A stretch of 64,000 nucleotides of DNA from NCBI GenBank assembly GCA_916048055.1, contig CAJZHL010000012.1, positions 1,054,001-1,118,000 of the forward strand, in the 5' to 3' direction. The position numbers and the translations under genes were made by a program. The stretch comes from Pedinophyceae sp. YPF-701 (Eukaryota > Chlorophyta > Pedinophyceae). Shown here piece after piece: positions 1 through 11,400 of this stretch. The notes beneath the pieces are model-generated. The model made no database searches and was not told where the DNA came from. It saw only the letters and a list, made by a program, of their open reading frames with translations. Each line of letters begins with the position of its first letter. Position 1 is the stretch's first letter.

Positions 1-1483
1 CCGCAGGACATCATGCTGTGGTCCAAGCGCGCCGCGAAGAAGGCGCAGAACGAGGACGCGGCGGAGGGCGGCCGCGAGGGCGACCTGGCGGACCTGGAAC
101 ACATATTGTACGACATGGACAAGGTATTGTTGTCTTATTATGCCTGACGCGACTGATCGCGGTTGCAACGTGCTGAGTGCGTAGAGGGAGGGAGCGGCGC
201 GCTCAGTGGAGCGGGCGTCGCGACGCCTGATGCCATGCGGGGTTGCGAGCGCAGCATTATTGCCTGCGTTGCAACCCCTCACATGCTCCTGCGCACGCCC
301 CTCCAATGCAGCTGGACGCGAACCAGCTGGACCAGGAGCTGATGGAGGCGCTGATCACGCGGCATATGAAGCAGCGCCTCGAGGTCCTCCCGGAGAGCGA
401 GCTCACGAACGCGGTGTCCAAGTTCGTGGACAAGCAGGAGACGGGCGCCATCGACGAGTGCGTCGCGCACGTGCTCGAGCAGACGCGGCGCACCGCCCGC
501 GAGGCGCGAGGCGGTGCGGGCGACGGCGAGGACGCAGACATGGCCGGAGACGACGCCGTCGCGGAGATCGTGCAGCATGCGGTGCAGGCGCGCCTGCAGG
601 CGCCTGCGGGGGCGACAGCGACGGCGACGGATGGGACGAACGGCGTGCGCGAAGGAGCGGTGCAGGAGGCGGCTCCGGTCGGCTTCGTGAAGCGGAGGCC
701 GCAAGCGGCGCCGGCGGCACCGCGTGGGGCGCAGCGCAAAGCGGCAGGGCGCAGCAAGGCGTCCCGCAGGGCGGCGCTGAGCAGCGACGACGATGAGGTC
801 GACAGCGACAGCAGCGAGGAACCGCCGGCGCCGCGCACCAACCCGCCGAAGCGAGGGACGCAGCGACAGGGCCGAGCTGCTGCAGCCACAGCAAGGAAAG
901 GTGCGAGTCGCGTCCGCTGGCCGTGCGCCGACGCCATGCACGGCATGTATGATCTAGACGATCGGCAAGATCTCGCGTGTGGCCCGCAGCGATCGCCTTG
1001 CAAGATTCGTCGGGCTCGTCGGACGGTGATGCTATCAGTGACGAGGACGCGGCACCAGCCCGGGGAGCCGCCGGGCGGAAGAGCAAGAAAGCCGCCGCGC
1101 GCGGCGCGTCACCTGCTGACTCCCTGGAACCGTCGCAGGCTTCCGGTGAGAGCCCAGGCGCATGCTGTCGGCGGTCGTCGCTGCGCCATGCCAGATGTGC
1201 TCATTGTGGTTTCACTCTCCGCCCCCGAGCAGGTCGATCGAAGCGTGCCCGCGCGCCCAGTGGCGACGGTGCAGCCGCTCGCAAGCAGCGTCGCACGAGC
1301 ACGGCAAAGCCGCCGAGGGTTCAGGCGGACCCCATCGTGGTGACGAGCGATGACAGCGATGAGGAGCCGGGGCGACGGACCGGCGGGGGTGCGGCGGTCG
1401 GGCGCGCCCCGGGGTCGCGACGTCGCCTCCCTGCCAGCCTCACCCAGGGCACCGCACAGAAAGACTTGGGTGCCCTGCGGTGA
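1..1483 (+). CDS. MRE11: MRE11 double-strand-break repair nuclease, C-terminal part (5' end outside window)
   Basis: MRE11 is the nuclease subunit of the MRE11-RAD50-NBS1 complex, which senses and trims DNA double-strand breaks in the nucleus. Only the C-terminal part is present, about 366 residues; the phosphoesterase domain lies upstream of the window. Proposed exons are 1-123, 312-900, 1005-1145 and 1233-1483. All introns are GT-AG, and phases 0, 1 and 1 match across the junctions. Exon 1 reads PQDIMLWSKRAAKK, like the human PQDVVHFFRHRE segment as I recall it. Exon 2 carries VSKFVDKQETGAIDECV and LEQTRR, matching the conserved FVDKEE..AIEEL...LEKTQ stretch of the DNA-binding/capping region. 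The rest is a low-complexity tail with acidic serine clusters (SSDDDEVDSDSSEE, SDDSDEE) and basic patches, as is usual for MRE11 tails. The exact C-terminus (TGA at 1481-1483) is less certain because a further small intron could extend it. The gene converges on the giant gene. Confidence 0.85.
124..311 (+). other. MRE11 intron, phase 0
   Basis: The donor is AAG|GTATTG and the acceptor CCAATGCAG|CTGGAC. Splicing joins ...YDMDK to LDANQLDQEL, which restores the conserved MRE11 order. The intron has an in-frame TGA soon after the donor, so it cannot be coding. Confidence 0.8.
901..1004 (+). other. MRE11 intron, phase 1
   Basis: The donor is AAAG|GTGCGAG and the acceptor CCTTGCAAG|ATTCG. Splicing creates an Asp codon at the junction and joins the basic ATARK segment to the acidic SSGSSDGDAISDED segment. 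Confidence 0.65.
1146..1232 (+). other. MRE11 intron, phase 1
   Basis: The donor is TTCCG|GTGAGAG. The acceptor follows a pyrimidine-rich stretch, CTCTCCGCCCCCGAGCAG. It joins ...EPSQAS to GRSKRARAPSG without a frame change. Confidence 0.65.
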
Positions 1484-1753
1484 TGCTTGTGGCTCTGCAC
1501 ACACGGAGATGCCGCGGCGAAGGAAGCGGCTCTGCCTTCTCGCGAGCACGCGAGATGAGCAGCATGGGGGCGATGTAAGCGACTCGTCTGCACGCAGGCA
1601 GGGGACGCGTGTCGAGTGAGGTCCTCACAAAAACCTGGTTCCATCATTCTATTGCCTCACTCTCGACATTAGTTCGAGCCCTGTACGGGGCATTCGAGCG
1701 TATCGACGCGCGCGTGACCGCTGTTGCTTCATGTTCGTGGGTGCCGCCGCGGC
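1484..1753. other. Convergent intergenic region between MRE11 and the giant gene
   Basis: These 270 bp hold the 3' ends of two converging genes. A TGTAA pentamer at 1574-1578 lies about 90 nt after the MRE11 stop; TGTAA is the established polyadenylation signal of chlorophyte algae, so it is a candidate signal for MRE11. I see no equally clear signal on the minus strand for the giant gene. No conserved coding sequence is visible. Confidence 0.4.
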
Positions 1754-2437
1754 TCACGCGGACTCGTTGTTCCCTCCTGCCCCCGCTCCCGGTGTGCCCG
1801 CTCCTGGCGAACCCACTCCTCGTGCACTCACTCCTGGTGTGCTCATCCGCGACCTTGGCTGGGCGGGACTGCTGATGATGTGGCCTTCGGGGAGCTGTGC
1901 GCCAGTCCGCGAGAGAGATCTGCGCACCTGCGCGGCATACCCACGCCCCTCCTCCAACGCCGCGCCGACTGGTACACTCGACCTACGCGAGGCGGTGCGC
2001 GCGCCGAGCTCGCTCGGACGGCTGGCGCGGCGCTCTGCCACGCTCGCGCGAGGCGTCCCCGTGCGCGACGACGGAATGCTGAGGGTCCGTGGCACTGGCA
2101 TGTCGCCTCCGCGCATGTCGATCGACATGCGGCCCTCTCCGCTGCTCCGATGTGATGCTCGATCGGCGGCCCCTGGAACCACAGGACCAGTGGTCCTTGC
2201 TTGCGCGCCGCTTTGTGATGCACGGAATCCTTCCACAGCCGACTGTAAGCCCACAACGCGGCCTTGAGTCGGAACCGATGAGGGAGGAGACCCGAACCAC
2301 GGCCCGGAGGGCTGCGAGGACGGTTCGCGTGCGGTAGGCGAGAGCTGCGTCCGCGTTGCGACCGGAACGACGTCGCCAGTGCGAGAATGCCTGCCGATGG
2401 CCCTCGCCATCATTCTGGCGAATCGCGGGCTCGACCG
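1754..2437 (-). other. Cytoplasmic tail, Ser/Arg/Pro-rich
   Basis: About 227 residues follow the membrane helix. They are basic, low in hydrophobics and rich in possible kinase sites (RRASRP, SRRSSVP, RMSIDM, SRMSTPG). The end is repetitive (GVGSPGAGTPGAGAGG). No catalytic domain is visible. Confidence 0.75.
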
Positions 2438-5400
2438 CAACGCGATGACCATGGTGACAACCGCCGCGACGATGATCCCTGCCGCGATAAAGCCAACAAT
2501 CGGACCTGCACCGAGACTGCCGTCGGGGCTGTCGTCAACGGCGCCTCCCGAGTCACCGCCGACTGACAGCAGCGTGAGGCTCTGAGCAGGCACACCACTT
2601 GCGACCAGGGCCGACACTATCGACGAGGACGCAGAGTTGATGCTCTGCATGACGCTCGAGCCGGCAACTTGGCCCGAGAACGAGAGCTGCACGACCAGCG
2701 AGACTGCACCGCCGCCCTGCCGCAGAGCGCGATCGAGGAGGGACCGGAGCCGCCCCGCCGAGGCCGCACAGGACTTGGTCAGCGCCGACACCGGCCGAGG
2801 CTGGACAAACTGCAAAAGTGCGCCCTCGAGCGCGGCCGAGACCTGCGACGAACATGCCGTGACCCCGTTGATCCGCATCGTGACGTCGACGGTCGACGCG
2901 ACGCTCGGCGTGGGGGTCGCAGCAGTCGCAGGACTTCCTCCTGCAGGCTGGGTCGCGGCGACCGCTCCTGCGCCCGGCGACGCGGTGCTCGCAGGCTGAA
3001 TGGCACCCGCGTCGACCGGGGCCGGCGTGCTCGTCTGCGGGGCGATCGTCTCGGACGGTTGGATCTTCGGGACGACCGTGGCGTTGGTGGCGTTGGTGGC
3101 GTTCGCGGTGGGAGCGCCTGGCGCGAAGACCTGGATCGGCTGGCCGCCCATCGTGGAGAGTGCTGGCAGCTTCGCGACCGTGAAGGCCGCGCCGCCGCCC
3201 GCGATGCTCGCAGCCGCCTGTGTGATGGCGGCGTGCGAGGACGCCGACGACAAGTGAGCATGGGCTGCCAACGCCATGTCGTGCGCGTGCGTGCCACCGA
3301 AGTGCACTGTGATGACGACACCTGAATTCAGCCCCGCGAGAAGGCCGCGCCTGAGCACGGCCGAGTCGTCGCGCTTCGCCACCGTGAAGAAGTTGTTCCC
3401 CGTGTTTGTCCGGTTCGTCAGATGCTCGACTTGGCTGGCCAGCCCCTGATCGACTGCGCGCTCCAGCGAGGCCAGCGCCGCCGCTTCTCCCGAGTTGCCG
3501 AACCCGGCCGCGAAGGTCATCGCGAGCTTCCGCGTGGGGAACGCACGTGCCCTCTCAGCAGACAGATCGATGTTGACGGTGGGCAGCCCGCCAACGAGAA
3601 CCTCGTGCACCGCGCCGTCCTCGCCGACAAACACGACGCCCGCGGCTCGCAGTGCGGCAGCGAAGTCACGCGCAACGTTTCCACTGGCGAGCTGCTCCGT
3701 CGCCAGAGCCAACTCGGCGACGCTGGTAGTTCCCGGCCCGCCGTCGCCGATGGTGAGGTTGACGGCAACGTTTGAAATCTTCATCGCGATGTACCGCGGA
3801 GGGTGAGCGGCATCGCCGTTGCCCTCGCCTGGAGGCAGCCAGAGAGGCCCGCCCGGGAAGTTCGGGTGCCGCAAGGCGGGTTCCGAGAGCAATGACAGAT
3901 ACTGTGAGTAGTTAGCCGACCCGCACTTGTGCAGCTCTGCGATCACTGCCGGACCCGCTGCTGTCAGGTTTGCCGCTCCAGCTTGCGGGATGTCACCGGC
4001 GATGAGCTCGCTGTTCGCACGGAGCTCAAGCGAGTGGCCTTCTGTGGTCGAGACGTTGAACGCAAGACCGCATCCATCACGCGCTGTCTCGAACGAGGAC
4101 TGCGTCGCGTTTGCAACCTCAAACGAGTAAGTTGAGGCCAGGTCCAGCGCGACGAAGCGCGAGCCGAGGTACTTGAACGCGAACTGCGCGAGTTCCTGGT
4201 CGAGGGACTGCAGGGGCAGCTTGCACGCCTGGAAGACATCCGTCGAGTTGACAGGCCAGGTGTCGTTGGATGACACCAGTCCTTGTTGGACGGCTTCCGG
4301 CCACCAAGTCTCCCGCGCCTCGTAAACTCGCCCGGATCGCTCGTATACGCGAGCGGGCTTGGCCGCAGACACCATTTTGGGTACAAGCCACGTGCGCCCC
4401 ACGAGGCCTGATGTGCACGTGGGCAGAGCGGCTGCAGAAGCGACGGATGCCGGGTCAGAGCGCGCTTGAACGCCCAGCCAGAGAGTGCGGTTCGCAGCAC
4501 CGAAACTGCTGACCTCCTGCAGCGCCCTCGCGTCGACGGGGCTGACCGTCGGACGCAGGCCCTCGGGAACGTATGCCTGACTGGCTGCCACGACCTCCAC
4601 CAAAGACGACGCCATGACTGCTTTCGGATTCAGGCTGTCGCCGACTGCCGACCTCATCTGCGCAGTCAGCTCGCTGGACGGAACGATCGGCTGCCCGGGC
4701 GCGAGTGGGTTCGTCACGCCTGCCGCGTTGAGCACGACAGGGTCGTAGGACGACGTGAAGGCGTCGAGCCTCGCCAGCTCCTCGGGACTCGCAGTCTCGA
4801 ACGGCAAGAGCGTTCCGTTGACCGGGTACGCCTGCAGTAGCGAGCGCAGTCGGAACGGAGCTCCCTCGTCGCTGAGGTCCTCTGCAGCATCGTCGGCAAA
4901 GCGACCGTTCTTGACCGTCTCGAGCAGTCTGCCCTTCATGTGCTGGAACTGCGCCGTAGCCGCAGCGGAGCTTCCGGCGAGGGCCGCGAAGCTGCCTTCT
5001 GGCACCGACAGGAGCCCTCGGCGGCGCAGCGACCAGAAGTCACTCGGGTTGGGCATCAGCGACTGGATGTAGTCCCAGACCTTCGGGACCGATCCCGCGA
5101 CCAGCTCGGAGAGGATGGAGCCCAGGTTGAAGTTGCAGTTCAGAATCATCGTCGAGTACCCCATGCTGAACCAGTTCGCATCCAGCTCCAGTCTGTAACG
5201 ACTGACCCTTGCGCCATAGACCTGGTCCACCTTGAAGGAGCGGACTGCGAAGATTGCGTCGGCGAAGAACGTGACGACGTCGGCTGCCGTATTGTACGCG
5301 GACTGGATCCCGTTGATCAGCTCCTCCAGGATTCGCTCCACGATGCCGATGAAGATGGTCGTGCCCTCGAGCACGAGTTCCATGACCTTCTTCGCGAAGT

Positions 5401-8400
5401 CAAGTGCATACTTCGCCGCGTTCAAGAGTTCCTCAGCGGCCCTGAAGACGCCCTCGAGACCCGCGGCAATGCCACCGAACATGTATTGCATGCCACGGTG
5501 GAATGCTTTGGCGACGCAATTCCACGGCTTGTACCATTTGCACGAATACCCGTCCGCTCTGCCGCGATGGTGCCCTTCAGAACCGCGTGCCGCGTGGATT
5601 GCAGGCCGGACGACGGCCTTCGCCTCTTCCAGGGCTGCGAATGCAGCATCGAAAGCTGCTGACGCAGCTTCGAATGCTGCCTGCGCCATGTCGCGCGCCG
5701 TCTGAATGATGTCGTACGCCACAGCGAGCATCTCACTGACCAGCCTCCGAAGGGTATCGAAGAACAGTTCCAAGTAGCCTTCAAGGATCGCTTTGAGCAC
5801 GGAATCGTTGCCGTCTCCTGCTCGCAAGGAGAATTGATACCTGGCCTCGACCGCAGGCGGCACCGCAAGGATTGAATCCATGTTCAGCGCGAACGACGCC
5901 CTCAAGATGGCCTTGCCGCCGAAGAGGCTGCCGTCCATTTCAGCGACGAAGTCTACTGGCGTGCCATACGCTCTGAGCTTGAACTCGATGTTCAGGAACC
6001 TCAGGTAGCCTTCGCAGTCGATCAAGAAGAAGTCCCTGGGCTCGAGCAGCCCCCGACGGCTGAATTCATTTTCGGTCTCTTGAGGCGCAGCGAGCAGCGC
6101 GCTGGGAGACTCCTCAGTTGCCGCCCGGCGCCCTCCAGGGAGCATGCGGGCCCGCAGGAAGCAGTACGGTCCCCGGTTCGTCTCGACCGTCGACTTGTAC
6201 ATCTCAGCGATGTCGTAGAAGTTGACGGGCGCAACGTTGAGCACCGCCTCGATCTTCGGCAGCGGATCCAAGGTGTACTCGAACTTGCCATAAATGATCT
6301 CGAGCATCAGGTACTTGAAGTTCACCACCTCCACCATGTAGCCTCTCTGGATGACTTGGCTGCCGATGCGATACACGAGCGGCAGGGGGTTGAAGCTGAT
6401 GAGTCCCCTCCTGACTGACCCGAAGATGTCGAAACCCTTTTTCACCATGCTTGGGAGCTGCACCGTCGGCTCGTTCGGCGCCAGGGCCCACATCACGTCG
6501 TCGAGGAGCGCTTGGATCAGGTCGGCGTACGAGATCTCGCGGCCGAATAGTCCGAAAACATCCACCTTGAATGCGAACGCAGGCTTCGCCGGATTCGCGA
6601 AGTCAATGAAAACGCCGCCCTTCAGCGCAATATCGCCGTAACTGCCGTCGACAGCCATCGCGAATTCCAACGGTACGAGCGAAGGAATCTGGACCTTCGC
6701 CGACAAGTAGATCTCGTAGATGACGAGGGAGCGCGTCAGCCGTAAGCCCTCCTCGACAAGTACGTACAGCTCTCCACCGAGCAGGTTGAGCTTCCAGTCA
6801 AAGTTGATCATAAATCCAAAGATGAGCTCCCTTTCTCCCTCCGCCGTGTCGATCAAGAAATGGAACTCCATGCCGAACCCGAACGGCGGCGCGGGAGTCA
6901 TCTGCAACGACGGACCACGCGACAGCGGATTTAGTGAACTTTAGTGAATGGCACCATGCGTCAGACAGTGATTAGGGCAGGGGCACGTCGCGTGCGTGAC
7001 TTACGTCGATGACGACCTCCATCAAGATGTTCGTAATCCAAACCTTGTCGCTGATGGCCAGGTCAGCAATGGAAAACACCTTCAGTTCGATCGTCGTCAA
7101 GCCGACAGGGATGATCTGAACGTCGATGGCCGGTCCGAAGGCCTGGTCCATGACCGCGCCGATGATCTGAAGCAGAGTTCCTACGATTCCTCCGCGAGCC
7201 GCGTCAGGGTCGATCCACATAATCATGGGGTCGCTGCTAAAGATGCGGCGGACTTGCTCCTCGGGGAGCGTCGTGCCCCCGCCGCGACCAACGCCGAGGC
7301 CCTCGTGGAAGTTCGCGGACTCGCGGAGGATGTCCTCTCGGAGCAGCTTCGGGTATTCACCGCGCTTGCCAAGCGAGAAGACCAGGTCGAACTGCGACGC
7401 CTTGCGCGGATCGTCTGTCACTCCGACGAAGTCGAACCACACGTTCAGCCAGTCCATTCCGCCGAGCGAGCTGATGACGTTGATCATGTCCACGACGCTG
7501 ATAGAGACGAACCCGGCTTGTGCGCCACCTCCGGACATGGGCTTCTCGACGGTGAAGGCTGTCCTGATCCCCATACGATCCGACGGAATGACAAATGGCA
7601 CATCCTGGCCAGGTGCGAGCCCGTATCCGCCTTGCGGGTCGTTCGAGATGAAGCCCTCGTCCTGGTCGAGCTGTCCGGCAGCTGGAGGGAGCAGAATTGC
7701 ACCGTCGAACAAGAACCTGTACACGCCCTTCCTGTCGTCCTTTTGGATCGACAGCAAGGAGCCGTGCGCGATGCCGAAGTCCAGGTAGGGCTCCAGAGCC
7801 TGCATGAACGGCACGGCCGAGAAGTCGAACAGGCCAGCAGAGTCCAGGACGTCACCGAGTATCCCGAACAAGTCCCAGACTGTGATCGTTCGGACGAGCT
7901 CGAAGGTCGGCGCGTAGTTCGCCCGCGTGCCGTCCAGACTGGCGGCTCGCTGGAAGTTCAGGCGGATGGCGTCGTTGAAGACGGCATCAAACCAGAACGT
8001 GCCGCGCGTCGTTTCGTAGCCGAAGTCGAAGGCGCTCGGGAGGAAAGGATCCATGAAGTCGAGGTTCAAGAAACCCATGTCCAGGCCCCACTTGGCGAGC
8101 TGGTCGGCCAGACCGCCAGTGATGCCGTCGACCACGAGATTAACAGCGTCGAAGACGGGCGCGAAGAACTCGGTGCCGGAGGTCGCCGAGGCCACTTGCC
8201 CACAAAGAGCGTCGCGCAGCCTCCCCGAGATCACGTCCTCGATCGCCGCCAGCAACGCGTCGCGCGTCCTGTTGACGACCTGATCCTCGAGCAGGAGCAC
8301 TGCCGGCTCGGTGACAGAGTTTGACGCCGTGTCTCGCACGGCCGCCACAACCTCTGTGATCATCGGCCGCGGCAACGTGATACCCGCGTCCCGAAGCCCG

Positions 8401-11400
8401 CGCTGCACCTCTCCAGAGACGATCAGCATCGACTCCTCGACTGTCTGCGTCACTGCCCCGCGCAGCGACACGGTCAGGCGCTCGCCGACGATAGCCGTGA
8501 CATCCGTCACGGTTTGGGATGCACCGGCAGCGACTGCGCTCACGACGGAATCGCAAATCGAGTCCGCGTCTCCCGCGACCGCGACCTTGATGAGATCAAC
8601 GAGCACACTTTCCAGTGATGCGTCGAGAGCTTGTTCGAACTGGTCCATGATCCCGGACATCTGCTCCATGACGGTCGTGGTGACCTTGTCCGCGAGGGAC
8701 TTGATCGTCCGCTCCTGGAACAGGGTCGAGACCGAAGACACCACAGTCTCGGACACCGCGCGGGCCAGGTCCACGGCTCTCTCGAGGGCGCTGCGAACCC
8801 GCAAAGCGACCTCGTTGGTGACATCAGTGACGATCTTGGTAGACACGTCGCCGTAGACGAGGGGTGCCAACAGCTGCCCAATCTGCCCCGGACGCAGCTG
8901 GATGTACACCGCGTCGGCAAGCGCCTTGGACAGCGTGCGCAGCGCGTCGTTCGCGACCCGCGTGGTGAGCGAGTCGAGCTCGGACCTCAGCGCCATCGTG
9001 GCTCCTGCACGCGCCTGCCCAAGCACCGAACCGCTCACCGCCTGCGTCACGGCCGACTGCAGCTGGCTCTCCACAGCAGCCGCCACACGCCCCCGTAGCG
9101 AGCCCTCCATGCTGCGCGAGCGGCCCGCCAACGCGAGCGCGATCGTGTCTTCGACCGCGGAGACCAGTTGGCTGGTGACCTGCAGCCTGCCACTGGCCTC
9201 GAGCGCGGACCGCACCACACCGCTGGCGAGCGCCGCATCCGCAGCCGCGCTCACGTCCAGCTTGCTCACCTCGGCCTCCACCCGGGCCCTGATCGACCCC
9301 AGCACGTCGCTCGACGCCCCGCCAGACGAGCCGCTCAGCCCACCGCGCAGGGCATCCGCCACGGCACCAGCGTCCGCCGGCCCGCTCGCGACCGCGCCCG
9401 ACACCGCCTCCTGCGCCGTCGCCGACAGCGCGCCGCTCATCGCGCTCTGCACGCTGCCCGTGCCGTTCCCAGACGCAGCCCCGCGCACCGCCGTCAGCAC
9501 CGAGCCCTCGACGCGGCTCTGCACCTCGCGCACAACCTCGCTCACCACGCGCCCGGCCACCGCGCGCGCCGTCGCCTCCGCGTCGCTCGCCGCGCCCGCC
9601 ACGGCCCGCGCCACCGCCGCCTGCACGTCTGCCGACGTCGCGGTCTCCACCGCACCGCGCACAGCCTCGCGGGTCGCCACCGCCACTGCACCAGCCTCGC
9701 CGGCCAGCGCCGTCACGCGCCGCGACACCGCCTCGCTCATCGACCGCACCACCGACGCAGCCACGCTCTCCACATCCGCTGCCGCAACCACGCCCGACAC
9801 TGCGTCCGTCACCGCGCTCTCCAGGTTGCCAGCCACCGCGCGTGCCAGGTCCATGCACCCTGACAGCTCAGACGTCACGTCCGCGACCACCTTCCGCACC
9901 ACCGCCTCCGCCGACGCCGCGCGACCCAGCGCCGCCAGCGCGCCGCGCGCCGCCGCCGCCGTGATGCTCCGCACGTCAGCCTCCGCAGCAGCACCCACGC
10001 TGTCCGCCACCGCCTCCGCCACCGCCGTGCCGCGGGCCACCTCCGACTCCACCGCCGTACGCAGCGACCGCACCATGCCCTCCACGCCCACCGACGCCTC
10101 AAGCACAGCCGACACCGCGTCCAGACCCGCCGACCGCAGCTCCCCAGCCTTGGCCAGCAGCCTGGCCTCCACGTTGTCGAACGCGCCCACCGGGTCCTGC
10201 CGCGCCTCCGCGACTGCGTTGCGGATCGCCGTCCGCACCGTCGATCCGCCCGCCGCAAGCAGCGCCTCCCGCAGCGGCGCCGAGTACGCCCGCTCAACGC
10301 CCCGCTGCACCACCGCCACCACCTCGGCAGCTGCGCCCTCGGCCATCGCCGCCAGCGCCCGTGCCGACACCTCCGCGGCCACCGTCGCCGCGTCCGCGCC
10401 GCCCGCCAGCGCCGCCTGCAGGCTCGCCGCCGACCGCACCGCCGTCTCCACCTCGGTGCGCACGTCCGCCACCAGGCCCTCGCCCAGGCCCTGCAGCACA
10501 GCCGCCTGCACCATCGCGCCGTCGGCCACCGACCCCAGCGCGCACGACCCGCCGTGCTCCGCCAGCGCTCGCATCACCGCGTCCTCCACCGCGCGCGTCA
10601 CCGCGTCGCGGACAGTACCGCACACCACCTGCCCGCCAGCAAGGACGCGCTCGATGGCCTGCTGAGACGCCGCCTGCACGGCGTTGCGCAGCTCGCCAGT
10701 CACCGACCCGGACAGCGCCCGCGCAGCCCCATTGACCGTCGACCGAATCGCGTCGTCGATCGCAGCCCGCGCTCCGTCAACTACCACACCCAGCAGGGGA
10801 CCTGGAACCGCTCCTGCAACGGCCGCCTCGACCGAGTCCGCCAGCGCCGCCGCGTCCGCCACCACGCCCATGATCGCGCCGCGCACCGTCGCCTCCACGC
10901 CGCCCAGCGCATCCAGCTCGTCAACGATCGCCTGTGCCACGCTCTCTGCCAGACCGGCCGCTTCCGCGGTGACGGCTCCCGCCAAGCCCTCGCACAGCGC
11001 CTGGACATCCGGCAAAGCGCCGTCGAAAATACCAGGCAGGCGCGGCGTTCCTGGAGCGGTCGTCGCAGCTGATGGCGTAGTTGCCTGCGTCGTTGCAGCT
11101 GATGCCGTTGTTTCCGCGGGCGGCGCAGTTGTCGCGGACTGCGTCGTGGCCGCTGGCGCATTGGTTGCCGCTGATGTGCCAGGCGTCGCGCCCGGCACAG
11201 TGGTCGTCGGCGGTGCCGTAGTCGTCGGCGGTGCCGTAGTCGTCGGCGGTGCCGTAGTCGTCGGCGGTGCCGTTGTGCTCGCTCCCGGCCCGCCCGACAG
11301 CGACCGCACCCGCGTGTATGCCTCCAGCGCCGAGTGCCGCGCCCCGATCCCGTGCCACAGCTGCACGTTCGCCACGTCCGGCAGCCCGCCCGCCGGCGCA

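Noticed and set aside
206-1086. Other open frames over the MRE11 exons
   Set aside because: Only the frames that splice into the conserved MRE11 sequence make sense; the rest are low-complexity shadows on either strand.
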